Below are positions 6,829-16,241 of a stretch of DNA of 64,000 nt, one piece after another (position 1 is the stretch's first letter; the number at the start of each line of letters is the position of its first letter). The stretch covers positions 2,046,001 through 2,110,000 of the forward strand of contig NZ_CP010681.1 in NCBI RefSeq assembly GCF_002407245.1. The letters run 5' to 3'. The DNA comes from Phaeobacter piscinae (GTDB taxonomy: Bacteria; Pseudomonadota; Alphaproteobacteria; Rhodobacterales; Rhodobacteraceae). Under the pieces are notes generated by a model. The model was not told the DNA's origin, did not search any database, and saw only the letters and a list, made by a program, of their open reading frames with translations. The translations under genes were made by a program, and so were the position numbers.

Positions 6829-8253
6829 ATGCGGCACCCCCTGGCCGCAGCCCTCACTCTGGCGCTGCTTGCTGCGGCGCCAGCCGCTGCGGCAGAGCCG
6901 ACCCCTGAACAGCATCTGAGCCTTGAGCAGGGTCGCCTGCTGGCGGCGCATTCGCTTGGCACCGGCAAACCCGAGCTGACGCTGGATCTGACCCGCGCCC
7001 TGTTGCGGGCGGACCGGCGGGATCATCTGGCGTGGTATCTGCGCGCCGCCGCGCAGGCGCAGCTGAAATCGCCCGGCGCGGGGCGCCGCTCCGCCGCGCG
7101 CGCCTACCGCTTTGCGCCGGACAGTGCCGGGAAATTCCGCGCCGCACAGCTGGCAGCGCGACTGGCCGTGCAGGACGCCCGCCCCACCCTCGCCCAGGTC
7201 TGGCTGCGCCGCACCGCTGTTCACGCCCCTGATGAGATTAGCGAAAAACGCATTGCCGCTGACTATAAGGTGCTGCGGCGCATCAACCCCTGGTCGTTCC
7301 AGCTGCGCGGGGAGTTGAAGCCCTCCAACAACGTCAACAATGGCGCCGACAGCACGTTGGAGGTAATCGACGGGGTGCCGACGCTGGGCCGCTTTGGGCC
7401 GCGCTCGGTTGCGCTGGAGGGCACGGTAGGGGTGCTCGATATGTCGATCAGCCGCCGCCTGCAGCAAAGCGATACCAGCCTCACCACGCTGAGCGCCCGC
7501 ACCTATGTGCAGCGGGTGGCGCTGTCCTCGGATGCCAAGGCCAAGGCCGCCACCCTTGCGCAGCAATCCGGCACCACGGTGCCCCGCAACAGCGAGTTTG
7601 GTTCCACCTATGGCGAGATTTCTCTGACCCATGCCTTTGCTGTTGGCCCGCAGGAGCGTCAGGGCTCAGCCGCGCTTGGCCTCAGCTTTGGCACCGCCTG
7701 GTATGGCGGCGAAAAGAGTTACGATCTGGTCAAGCTGACCGCCCGGCGCAGCTGGCAGGTTTCGGCCCGTACCGGCCTGACGCTGGATGGCATGGCAGAG
7801 CAGCGGCTGGATGCGCGCGGCCCCTCACAGGACGGCGAGGTCTTCGGCCTTGGTGCGCGGGTCAATCGCAAGCTGCTGAACGGCGACCAGATCAATCTGA
7901 GCGTTGCTCTGCGCGACACCCGTTCGGGCCATGTGAACACCTCCAATCGTACCGCGACGCTGCGACTGGGGTATCAGTTTTCCAAACCTCTGGGACCGGC
8001 CAAAATCAGCACCGGGTTGATCCTGGGGCGTTCTGATTATCCGCAGTTTATTGCGGGCTTTCCCGCCCGCTACCTGCCTGACGGGCGCGAGGACACGTCG
8101 CTTTACGCCGATGTGAACCTGTTCTTTGAGGAGTATGACTACGCAGGCTTTGCCCCAACACTGCGCCTGCGCGCTGGCAAGAAAGACAGCAATCACAGCC
8201 GCTTCCAGTCCCGTGAATTGTCTCTCTCCCTCGGCATCCAGTCCAAGTTTTAA
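6829..8253 (+). CDS. Surface lipoprotein assembly modifier (Slam) homologue, TPR + DUF560 barrel
   Basis: A 474-residue outer-membrane protein. It has a signal peptide (about residues 1-23, ending AAPAAAA), an alpha-helical TPR-like domain (about 25-150), then a beta-barrel domain from about 155 (SFQLRGELKPSNNVNNGA) to the end. The terminal residue is Phe, as usual for BAM-inserted barrels. The architecture and the NVNNGA element after the first strand match the Slam/DUF560 family, which moves lipoproteins or haemophores across the outer membrane (type XI secretion). Its start at 6829 lies 4 bases after the lipoprotein stop. No TonB receptor or haem/iron gene is nearby, unlike the classical pathogen systems. 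Confidence 0.82.
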   Translation: MRHPLAAALTLALLAAAPAAAAEPTPEQHLSLEQGRLLAAHSLGTGKPELTLDLTRALLRADRRDHLAWYLRAAAQAQLKSPGAGRRSAARAYRFAPDSAGKFRAAQLAARLAVQDARPTLAQVWLRRTAVHAPDEISEKRIAADYKVLRRINPWSFQLRGELKPSNNVNNGADSTLEVIDGVPTLGRFGPRSVALEGTVGVLDMSISRRLQQSDTSLTTLSARTYVQRVALSSDAKAKAATLAQQSGTTVPRNSEFGSTYGEISLTHAFAVGPQERQGSAALGLSFGTAWYGGEKSYDLVKLTARRSWQVSARTGLTLDGMAEQRLDARGPSQDGEVFGLGARVNRKLLNGDQINLSVALRDTRSGHVNTSNRTATLRLGYQFSKPLGPAKISTGLILGRSDYPQFIAGFPARYLPDGREDTSLYADVNLFFEEYDYAGFAPTLRLRAGKKDSNHSRFQSRELSLSLGIQSKF

Positions 8254-8385
8254 ACTCTAATTCGCGCTTCAATCCCGCAATCGCTCTGGTCACTGGCAGT
8301 GGACGCATTATGGTCAGGAGCCTGAGATAGACGACACGGACGCCACGCCCCTAGGGTCAGCCGTCCTGATATAAGGAAGACACCG

Positions 8386-8814
8386 ATGCCGCTGAAATAT
8401 CTGCACACAATGGTTCGCGTCAAAGATCTGGAAAAATCCATGGCCTTTTACGAATTGCTGGGCCTCAAGGAGACCAAACGCTATGACAGCGAAAAGGGGC
8501 GCTTCTCGCTGATCTTCATGGCGGCCGAAGGCCAGGAGGACACCCCGATTGAGCTGACTTATAATTGGGATGGCGACGACGCGCTGCCCAGCGACAGCCG
8601 TCATTTTGGCCATCTGGCCTATGGTGTTGATGATATCTATGCCACCTGCCAGCATCTGATGGACAATGGCGTGACCATCAATCGCCCCCCGCGCGATGGG
8701 CACATGGCCTTTGTGCGCTCTCCCGACAACATCTCGATCGAGCTGCTGCAAAACGGCGACTCGCTGGACCCGGCAGAGCCTTGGGCCAGCATGGAAAACA
8801 CCGGCAGCTGGTGA
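8386..8814 (+). CDS. gloA: Lactoylglutathione lyase (glyoxalase I)
   Basis: A 142-residue VOC-fold metalloenzyme that converts the methylglyoxal-glutathione hemithioacetal to S-lactoylglutathione. The four expected metal ligands can be placed: His in LHTMVRVKDLEKS, Glu in IELTYNWDGDD, His in HFGHLAYGVDD and Glu in ISIELLQNGD. The motif FYELLGLKETKRYD and overall length match proteobacterial GloA. It stands alone between the Slam gene and a 560-base gene-free stretch. Confidence 0.93.
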   Translation: MPLKYLHTMVRVKDLEKSMAFYELLGLKETKRYDSEKGRFSLIFMAAEGQEDTPIELTYNWDGDDALPSDSRHFGHLAYGVDDIYATCQHLMDNGVTINRPPRDGHMAFVRSPDNISIELLQNGDSLDPAEPWASMENTGSW

Positions 8815-8820
8815 GCTTAG

Positions 8821-8852
8821 CAGTTGGCAAGCCTGGCAGTTGGTAAGTCTGA
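8821..8852. repeat. Two-copy 16-bp tandem repeat
   Basis: CAGTTGGCAAGCCTGG (8821-8836) is followed directly by CAGTTGGTAAGTCTGA (8837-8852), matching at 13 of 16 positions. A third, weaker copy (CTGCTGGTCTGCTTAG) may follow. It lies just after gloA and has no recognised function. Confidence 0.6.
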
Positions 8853-8885
8853 CTGCTGGTCTGCTTAGAGCTGCTGATCACTGAA

Positions 8886-8923
8886 ACCACAGGGCGGATC
8901 GCGCTTTCGACCTGCCCTGTGGT
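8886..8923. terminator. Inverted repeat, possible gloA terminator
   Basis: ACCACAGGGC (8886-8895) and GCCCTGTGGT (8914-8923) are a perfect 10-base inverted repeat around an 18-base loop that can pair a little further. It lies about 70 bases beyond the gloA stop. There is no T-tract on either strand, so termination is only a possibility. Confidence 0.4.
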
Positions 8924-9377
8924 ATCATGCACCGCGCTGTCACTGCTGTCATGGGCCACAGGCGCACCAGCGGATCAGGCCGGATACCCGTGCAGATCCT
9001 GATGAACCGAATCTGTCTGCCATCGCACTCTCAGCTCCTAAAATGCACCGCTAGGGCCAGATATCAGTCAGCACCTCACCGACACTCAGCAAGGGCACAT
9101 CACCCCACGCCAAAACGCACCAGCCGGTTGCCCCGGTGGTGTTTCAGCTACGCTGCGATCACTCAAAACAGATGCCAAGCCTGATGGGCCTTCTGGTCCC
9201 CAGATCCGATCACACATCCGGCATTCTGCACGGCTGGCATCGGTGTGGCTTGGTCAGATCAGCTGCCTGGCAGCAAATCAAACGGGTCAAGCATATCGCA
9301 GAGATACGGCGTTCTGCCGATGCATGATATGCGTTGCGACCGATAAGGAAAGAACCATTTAGGTCTGCAAAAAATGC

Positions 9378-9881
9378 TTAGTAAATGTAACGGATTTGGT
9401 CTGACCAGTAGCGCTCAACGCGCTTAAGCGAGGCTGTGATATCCGCGATCCCTTCGCTGCTGATCACATCTTTGCCTTCCAGGCCTTCGGCATGGCGCGA
9501 GAACAAGGCTGCAACGATATCGCGGATTTCACGACCGCGCTCCGTCAGGCGAACCCGCACCGAGCGGCGATCAATTTCGCAACGCTGGTGGTGCATATAG
9601 CCCATTTCGACCAGTTTCTTCAGGTTATAGCTGACGTTGCTGCCCTGATAATAGCCGCGTGATTTCAATTCGCCTGCCGTGACTTCGTTGTTGCCGATAT
9701 TGAACAGCAACAGCGCCTGGACCGCATTAATCTCCAGCACGCCCACGCGCTCAAACTCGTCCTTGATCACGTCCAGCAGCAGACGGTGAAGACGCTCAAC
9801 CATTGCAAGCGCCTCAAGATAGCCAGTCATGAACCCTTTGGTGTCCTGCTGGCCAATTGGCATTTCCATACTCATCCGCAT
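9378..9881 (-). CDS. MarR-family winged-helix regulator, LdtR-like
   Basis: A 167-residue MarR-type protein. The winged helix spans roughly residues 50-125, with the recognition region GELKSRGYYQGSNVSYNLKK and the wing RCEIDRRSVRVRLTERG. This recognition-helix sequence strongly resembles LdtR of rhizobiales and Liberibacter, which controls an L,D-transpeptidase and osmotic tolerance; whether that role holds here cannot be told, as no ldt gene is in the window. It lies 67 bases downstream of sdhE on the same strand and may be partly co-transcribed with XRE-sdhE. Confidence 0.82.
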   Translation of the reverse strand: MRMSMEMPIGQQDTKGFMTGYLEALAMVERLHRLLLDVIKDEFERVGVLEINAVQALLLFNIGNNEVTAGELKSRGYYQGSNVSYNLKKLVEMGYMHHQRCEIDRRSVRVRLTERGREIRDIVAALFSRHAEGLEGKDVISSEGIADITASLKRVERYWSDQIRYIY

Positions 9882-9948
9882 CTCCGACTCGATGGTGTCT
9901 GCGGGTCACAATGCAGAAAATTCCCGAAAAATCCGTTAAGCTGAAATT

Positions 9949-10209
9949 TTATTCTTTTTGATGGATTTGCGATATGCCGCCAACCAGCGCAGCGAACTGC
10001 GCCGGGGCGGCCACCTGACCCGTCACCCACTGGTAGAGATCCTGATCGTTTTCCTGCAACAGCAGATCATAGAGATCCAGCTCAGCCGGGGCCATCCCAG
10101 CCAGGTTCCGTTCGGCATAGGCAGACAGGAGAATGTCCATCTCCTTGATCCCCCGGCGCATGGACCGCATCTGCAGCCGTTTCAGACGATGGGCGGGCAG
10201 CTCACTCAT
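9949..10209 (-). CDS. sdhE: FAD assembly factor SdhE (succinate dehydrogenase assembly factor 2 family)
   Basis: An 86-residue protein of the SdhE/Sdh5/YgfY family, which promotes covalent FAD attachment to the SdhA subunit of succinate dehydrogenase. The diagnostic RGxxE motif is present in SMRRGIKEMD (Arg19, Gly20, Glu23), followed by the family pattern LDLYDLLLQENDQDLYQWV. Length is typical. Its start overlaps the XRE-regulator stop by 4 bases (ATGA), which implies translational coupling. The sdh genes themselves are not in this window. Confidence 0.93.
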   Translation of the reverse strand: MSELPAHRLKRLQMRSMRRGIKEMDILLSAYAERNLAGMAPAELDLYDLLLQENDQDLYQWVTGQVAAPAQFAALVGGISQIHQKE

Positions 10210-10601
10210 TGAACGCTGCCTTCCATCACCAGACGCAGACGTTTCTCCAGCCGCGCCGCCCGGTCAGCATTGCCGCGCAGCTCTTCGCGCAGCTGGCGCA
10301 GTTCAGTCATGACCGCTGCCAGATCCTGCGGCACCTGTTCGCCAGCCGGGGCTTCCATGCCCTCGCCCTCACCGGTCAGAAGCCAGCGCATGGATACATT
10401 CAACAGCCCCGCCATCATCGACAGCTTGTTGGCACGCGGCTCCGACAGGTCCTGTTCCCAGCCGGCCAGCGTCGCCTTTTTGATCCCCAGCCGGCGCGCC
10501 AGCTGTGCCTGTGTCATGCCCGCAGCATCCCGCGCAGCCGCCACACGGTCACCAAAGGTTGCGGCCTCCGGACCATACCAATTCATGTCGTCGTTGCTCA
10601 T
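10206..10601 (-). CDS. XRE-family helix-turn-helix regulator
   Basis: A 131-residue cytosolic regulator. A Cro/CI-type HTH lies at about residues 17-75 (GDRVAAARDAAGMTQAQLARRLGIKKATLAGWEQ), and the C-terminal third (ELRQLREELRGNADRAARLEKRLR) is a predicted coiled coil likely used for dimerisation. It is translationally coupled to sdhE by a 4-base overlap, which suggests it regulates the pair or links it to redox state; its target is unknown. The divergent neighbour is the aminotransferase gene at 10711. Confidence 0.88.
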   Translation of the reverse strand: MSNDDMNWYGPEAATFGDRVAAARDAAGMTQAQLARRLGIKKATLAGWEQDLSEPRANKLSMMAGLLNVSMRWLLTGEGEGMEAPAGEQVPQDLAAVMTELRQLREELRGNADRAARLEKRLRLVMEGSVQ

Positions 10602-10689
10602 TTGCCCGCTCCTGTTGGCCTATCGGTTTGCCTGCCCTTTGATCGCGCTTGATCGACAGTTAGCGGCACCCTATGACAGTTCTATATGA

Positions 10690-11913
<1,224 letters not shown>

Positions 11914-11927
11914 CCGGAGGCCCCCAG

Positions 11928-12359
11928 ATGCCCGCCGCCCTGCCAGACTATTACTTTCGCGTGCGCGACAACGGCGCCTTTGTGTTTCGCGTCGACGGCG
12001 AGAACCGGCAGCGACGGCTGGATATGGAGCAGATCGCCGTGGTTAAGCTGCGCAGTGGCGAGATCCGCCCACATGGCGACCGCTCCCTCAGCCCTGAAGA
12101 TCTGAGTGCCATCCGCGACTGGATGGCGCAACGCAGCCGCACCCTGGCGGCGCGGGATATGGATGACATCCACCGCGCGATCGACCACCTGAATCTCACC
12201 GCCCATTGGGCCCAGAGCAAGGCCAGCGACGAACAGTTGGAAGAGATCACTGACCAGATGCTGCTGGCGATGCATGATCTGCGCTCGGTGCTGGTGCGAA
12301 AGAAGGCCGATCGGCTGGTCAAAGTCCAACGAAGCAATCAGAAGCCGGAACGCCCTTAA
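11928..12359 (+). CDS. Conserved-looking hypothetical protein downstream of aatA
   Basis: I do not recognise this 143-residue protein. It is soluble, charged, has no signal peptide or membrane segment, and has a probable helical C-terminal half (HRAIDHLNLTAHWAQSKASD onward) ending in a basic tail. It has a good ribosome site (GGAGG 8 bases before ATG) and lies 14 bases after the aminotransferase, so expression is real and coupled. No function is proposed. Confidence 0.7.
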   Translation: MPAALPDYYFRVRDNGAFVFRVDGENRQRRLDMEQIAVVKLRSGEIRPHGDRSLSPEDLSAIRDWMAQRSRTLAARDMDDIHRAIDHLNLTAHWAQSKASDEQLEEITDQMLLAMHDLRSVLVRKKADRLVKVQRSNQKPERP

Positions 12360-12733
12360 AAGCCAGCCAATCTACCAGCCCTCTAAACCGCCCTTCGTGT
12401 CCGGCGGTAGGGTCCACCGCGATCTGAGCGTTCCGCGACCTGGGCTCGCCACGCCCCAATCAAGTCCGCGCCCGATCCCTCGGCGCGGGGTCCGTTGCAA
12501 ACACCCCCCCTCATCGCTGGTTGACCTGTGCCCGCTAGCACGCGGCCAGAGTGTCACCTGCAGCGAACCGAATAAACAACCTATAAGCGATTAATGTAAT
12601 CGTCACACACTCAAAGTATGAACCAATGCGGCAGTGCGTAGTGTGCAGGATCTCCCCGACCCCATGTTCTGAACCGGTATTACTGCGCCGCTGCCGTCAC
12701 CGTTACCAGTAGTGTTCAGTCAAAATAGGATCC
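12360..12733. other. Intergenic stretch upstream of the carbonic anhydrase gene
   Basis: These 374 bases contain no supported gene. A C-rich segment (12480-12530) is followed by an AT-richer part (12570-12620, 'TAAACAACCTATAAGCGATT' type sequence) that could hold the promoter of the carbonic anhydrase gene. No terminator with a T-tract was found behind the 11928-12359 gene. Confidence 0.5.
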
Positions 12734-13603
12734 ATGATGCCGTCATATCGTTCGATTGTAGCCCTCGCTGCTGCCCTGGCCTTCGCCCATGGTGCAGAAA
12801 CATCCGCCGACACGTCGGAAACAGCAAAAGACGGCGAGATGGACAGGCAACGCGCCGCGCTAGCCATGTCCACCTTTGGCGCAGGCTTTGGCCCGCAATC
12901 GCCCCGCGATATCGACGCCGCCGAAGGACATAACCTGCGCTTCTTTGCGGAGGCACCGCCGGCATCGCAAATGAACCTCTGCAATATCCATTTTCACGAG
13001 AACGCCGAACATCGCGGCGGTGAATTCACCACCTACGCAGGCAATGGCGATGGCAAGGGTTACGGCAGCGGCTATCAATACGACGGCCCCCTGACAGAGG
13101 CTGAACTGGCCCCGCTGGACAGCCCCATCGGCGCGGATGGTGGTCACGGCGACCTGGTGCCCGGTGATACGATCGAGGTGCATTACGTCCACACCACCGC
13201 GCAGGTGACCCCCGGCCCGACGCTTGGCGCCTGCCTGAGTGAGGCCATCGGCAACCCGCAACTGCGGGTGGAGGCCCAGGTCTATGTCCTGGTCAATGAC
13301 CCCAGCGCCGCCGATTTCGAGGAGCTGACCCGCCTGACGGTCCGTAACAATCTCTATCAGGCGCAGAACATCCCCAGCAACACCGGCACCCCAGTACGCT
13401 ATGCAGGCTCCACCACCGGGCCGGGCTACAATACCAAAGGCTCGCCATTTCAAGTGACCTGGAGCGTCCGGCCCAAGGTGATGAAGGTCAATATCCAGAG
13501 TGTCGGCACGTGGCTGGCGCACAACCATTTTATCGAAACCCACGCCCACGGCGTCCGCAATCTGGTCACCAACCCGGATCTGCTGTCCCCCATCAGCAAC
13601 TGA
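12734..13603 (+). CDS. Delta-class carbonic anhydrase-like protein, periplasmic
   Basis: A 289-residue exported protein: signal peptide at about residues 1-24, then a domain with the motif NLCNIHFHENAEHRGGEF (His86, His88), the EVHYVHTT motif (His150, His153) and a late NHFIETHAHG segment. These histidine clusters and the cysteine placement match the delta-class (CA_like) carbonic anhydrases first known from diatoms and dinoflagellates and also found in marine bacteria. It would interconvert CO2 and bicarbonate in the periplasm. The three-histidine zinc site is inferred, not proven. The gene stands alone with its own ribosome site (AGGA). Confidence 0.8.
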   Translation: MMPSYRSIVALAAALAFAHGAETSADTSETAKDGEMDRQRAALAMSTFGAGFGPQSPRDIDAAEGHNLRFFAEAPPASQMNLCNIHFHENAEHRGGEFTTYAGNGDGKGYGSGYQYDGPLTEAELAPLDSPIGADGGHGDLVPGDTIEVHYVHTTAQVTPGPTLGACLSEAIGNPQLRVEAQVYVLVNDPSAADFEELTRLTVRNNLYQAQNIPSNTGTPVRYAGSTTGPGYNTKGSPFQVTWSVRPKVMKVNIQSVGTWLAHNHFIETHAHGVRNLVTNPDLLSPISN

Positions 13604-13909
13604 CCCATCGCAGCTGCCACCAAAGGCGGCAGCGAAACACCTTCCCGCAAGGGGGGCGCAGAAGAAGCAGCGCTCCACAGGATAGGACGCTGGGACATAA
13701 CAGTCTGGGCTCAGAGCACATTGTTGGCTTTGAGCCCTGAGTCCCCGTTTTCTGTCGCTGGAATGAACGGCTGCTTCAGAGACGCAGTCACTTGCTTATG
13801 GATTTTCTATGTGAGAAATCCTAACGCCACTCCTTTGGCATCCAGCAACTGCTGGCCGTCAAACACATCAACGACTTTCAACAGCCAATAGAGTAGATTG
13901 TAATACCCG
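13604..13909. other. Gene-free stretch after the carbonic anhydrase gene
   Basis: No gene is supported in these 306 bases. GGGCTCA (about 13708) and TGAGCCC (about 13732) form a 7-base inverted repeat with an extra AGC/GCT pair inside, which could act as a weak terminator for the carbonic anhydrase gene. From about 13740 onward the sequence becomes AT-richer, which continues through the next gene. Confidence 0.45.
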
Positions 13910-14347
13910 ATGTTTAGAGTAGCGAGACTAGCTGCGAGAATCCTGGCAATGCCTATACTGATATTCGGCGTGTCTGGGGTGCTACTAGCGGCTTCAGGCT
14001 ACCATTCGCCTTACTCCATAGGGCTTGATACTAGTTGCGAGACACAGTTGCTGACAACCACCCGCCTGTTGGCCTTGTGTGTAGGCTCAATAGGAATTTC
14101 TTTAACCGTCGTTTACTTGGGGTATGGTTCCTATAATCTCATATTTATTTTGTTTTTTTTGACTGCGACACTTTACTGGCTTGGTAACAATGAAATTGAT
14201 CTTGGAGACCTACGAGACGCCGCAAATCTCAACAGTGACGAATGTGTGCGACTGGGACTGGCCTTAGTAATCGGGTTTTGCGGCGCTGTCGTTTTGGTGC
14301 TGAATCTAGGTCGAGCGGCCATTCGAAAAAAGAAGCACTTAGAATAG
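13910..14347 (+). CDS. Small integral membrane protein of unknown function, AT-rich
   Basis: A 145-residue protein with four probable membrane helices: about residues 10-30 (ILAMPILIFGVSGVLLAAS), 50-72, 75-92 (YNLIFILFFLTATLYWL) and 112-133 (VRLGLALVIGFCGAVVLVL), ending in a basic tail RKKKH. I do not recognise a family. Codon use is much richer in A and T than the neighbours (for example GTT TAC TTG GGG TAT GGT), and no clear ribosome site precedes the ATG. Coding status is supported by the coherent hydrophobic pattern; recent transfer is likely. Confidence 0.55.
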   Translation: MFRVARLAARILAMPILIFGVSGVLLAASGYHSPYSIGLDTSCETQLLTTTRLLALCVGSIGISLTVVYLGYGSYNLIFILFFLTATLYWLGNNEIDLGDLRDAANLNSDECVRLGLALVIGFCGAVVLVLNLGRAAIRKKKHLE

Positions 14348-14679
14348 GCTCTGCGAGATCTGTCCTATGATCTACGGATTTTGCAGTTCAATAGTGATTT
14401 GCGTTTGACGGCGCCAGATTTTCTTATGCTCCAGCAAAAAGAGAATTTAAAACAACTTCGACAATTATTCCCCTCGCCTTAGTTGGACGTTTTGTTGAGA
14501 GGTTCGCGAGTTTGAAAGCAGTCATCGGCACACTTGCAGCGATAGCCTGCTTCGTCCGCACTTCCGACATTCCGCACATACGGCGCCCACAGGTCTCCTC
14601 GCAAATCTCAGCTCGAAATACCGGCGCGATGGCACAGGGGGCGCGCACCTCCACAGCACAGTGGCTCGATGGCTGCCCG
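14348..14679. other. Gene-free stretch between accessory membrane gene and MATE gene
   Basis: No convincing gene in these 332 bases. The first 150 bases share the low-GC character of the preceding gene, and the second half returns to typical composition, so the boundary of the atypical segment probably lies near 14530. Confidence 0.5.
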
Positions 14680-16074
14680 CTACCGCGCGGCGGCGGTATT
14701 CGATGTGCCGACCAGCTTGATCGAGCGGCGCCAGAACCGGATCATCAGGAACACCCCCGCCGCCGTCAGACCCAGCACCAGACCCAGCCAGACCCCAAGC
14801 CCGCCCATGTCGAAGGTAAAGCCGAGGAGATACGACGCCGGGATCCCAACCGCCCAATAGCTGAGCGCCGCAATCACCATCGGCACGCCGGTGTCCTGCA
14901 CCCCGCGCAGCAGCCCCAGCGCGATCACCTGCATCCCGTCCATCAGCTGAAACAGCGCCGCCGCCGCCAAGAGCACGCTGCCGATCAGCACGATTTCGGC
15001 CCGGTCCGGGTCATCCGGCGACAGGAACAGCGAAATCAGCGCCTCGGGCACCGCTAGAAACAGGATCATCCCCAGCACCGACAGCCCCAGCGACATCGCC
15101 ATCACCACGCGCGCGCCGCGCGCCATATGGTCCCGGTCGCCACGACCAAAGGCATTGCCGGCCCGGATCGTCGCCGCATTGGACAGCCCCAGATGCATCA
15201 TGAACGCCAGCCCGCCCAGAGACAGCGCAATACCATGTGCGCCCAGCGCCACGGTGCCAAGCCAGCCCATCATCATCGCCGAGGCGGCAAACAGGCTGGT
15301 CTCGCTGAGGTTGGTCAGACCAATTGGCAGGCCCAGACGCAGCACCCGGCTCAGCATCTCCCAGTCGGGACGCTGGAAATTCTTCAACAGCTCATGTTCT
15401 GGCAGCGCCTTCAGCGCGTAAATCAGCACAAAGATGCAGGCAAAAACATTGGTCGCCAGCGAGGCCAGCGCCGCCCCGGTCACCCCCAGTTCCGGCGCGC
15501 CCCAATTGCCAAAGATCAGCATATAGTTGATGAGCGCATTCAGCGCCGCCGCCAGAACCGACACCCACAGCACGATCTGGGTCCGCTCCAGCGCGGCCAA
15601 GTAGCTCTTCAGCACCATATAAAGCAGCGCCGGAAACAGCGCCCAGCCCGCGATCCGCAGATACTCCGCCGCGCCATGGGCCACCTCCGCCTCCTGCCCC
15701 AGCAGCAACAGGATCGGCTCCGACCACCACAACAGCGGCATCACCAACAGCCCATAGGCCAGCGACAGCCACAGCGCCATACGGGTGCTTCGGCGGATCT
15801 GGCGCTCCTCACCGGCGCCTGCGGCAGCGGCCACCATCGGCATCACCGCAAAGGCAAAACCGGAACCCAGCAGAAAAATCGTGAAGAAATAGGTCGACCC
15901 CAGCGTCACCGCCGCCAGCGCCTCCACCCCGTACCAGCCCAGCATCACCGTATCGGTCAGGCCGATGGCGAACTGCGCCACATGGCCGCCGATCAACGGC
16001 AGCCCCAGCACCGCAATCGCGCGACTGTGGCCAAGAAGGGTATTCGGGGCGGGCGGGGGTATTCTCTGTGTCAT
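14680..16074 (-). CDS. MATE-family multidrug efflux transporter (NorM type)
   Basis: A 464-residue inner-membrane exporter with about 12 membrane helices in two bundles. The NorM-type pattern is seen in the N-terminal bundle (LGLPLIGGHVAQFAIGLTDTVMLGWYGVEALA) and again in the second (LRLGLPIGLTNLSETSLFA). Family members export cationic drugs, dyes or metabolites with sodium or proton antiport. The gene stands alone, convergent with nothing, and divergent from DUF2461 at 16242. The substrate is unknown. Confidence 0.9.
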   Translation of the reverse strand: MTQRIPPPAPNTLLGHSRAIAVLGLPLIGGHVAQFAIGLTDTVMLGWYGVEALAAVTLGSTYFFTIFLLGSGFAFAVMPMVAAAAGAGEERQIRRSTRMALWLSLAYGLLVMPLLWWSEPILLLLGQEAEVAHGAAEYLRIAGWALFPALLYMVLKSYLAALERTQIVLWVSVLAAALNALINYMLIFGNWGAPELGVTGAALASLATNVFACIFVLIYALKALPEHELLKNFQRPDWEMLSRVLRLGLPIGLTNLSETSLFAASAMMMGWLGTVALGAHGIALSLGGLAFMMHLGLSNAATIRAGNAFGRGDRDHMARGARVVMAMSLGLSVLGMILFLAVPEALISLFLSPDDPDRAEIVLIGSVLLAAAALFQLMDGMQVIALGLLRGVQDTGVPMVIAALSYWAVGIPASYLLGFTFDMGGLGVWLGLVLGLTAAGVFLMIRFWRRSIKLVGTSNTAAAR

Positions 16075-16241
16075 ACCCCAGCCTTAGGCATCGACCGGCA
16101 CAACGGCAAGTCTGATCTTACCGATGGTCGCTGTCGGCCTCTTGCTCTCAGCCGGTCCGGGATTGCAGTTTCCAATGCCCGCGCTGTGCCGCACCTGTGT
16201 TAGGCTTCTGCCAGAGCCAGCCCACCGCAAGGAGCCTTTGC

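Larger units (their letters stand above)
8815..9377. other. Gene-free stretch downstream of gloA
   Basis: I see no credible gene in these 563 bases; short open frames here have no family character. The region contains a degenerate 16-base tandem repeat (8821-8852) and a strong inverted repeat (8886-8923). The rest has base composition close to its surroundings and no recognised element. Confidence 0.6.

Noticed and set aside
14424..14654. 76-codon frame on the minus strand
   Set aside because: No ribosome site or recognisable composition; overlaps the compositional boundary region.
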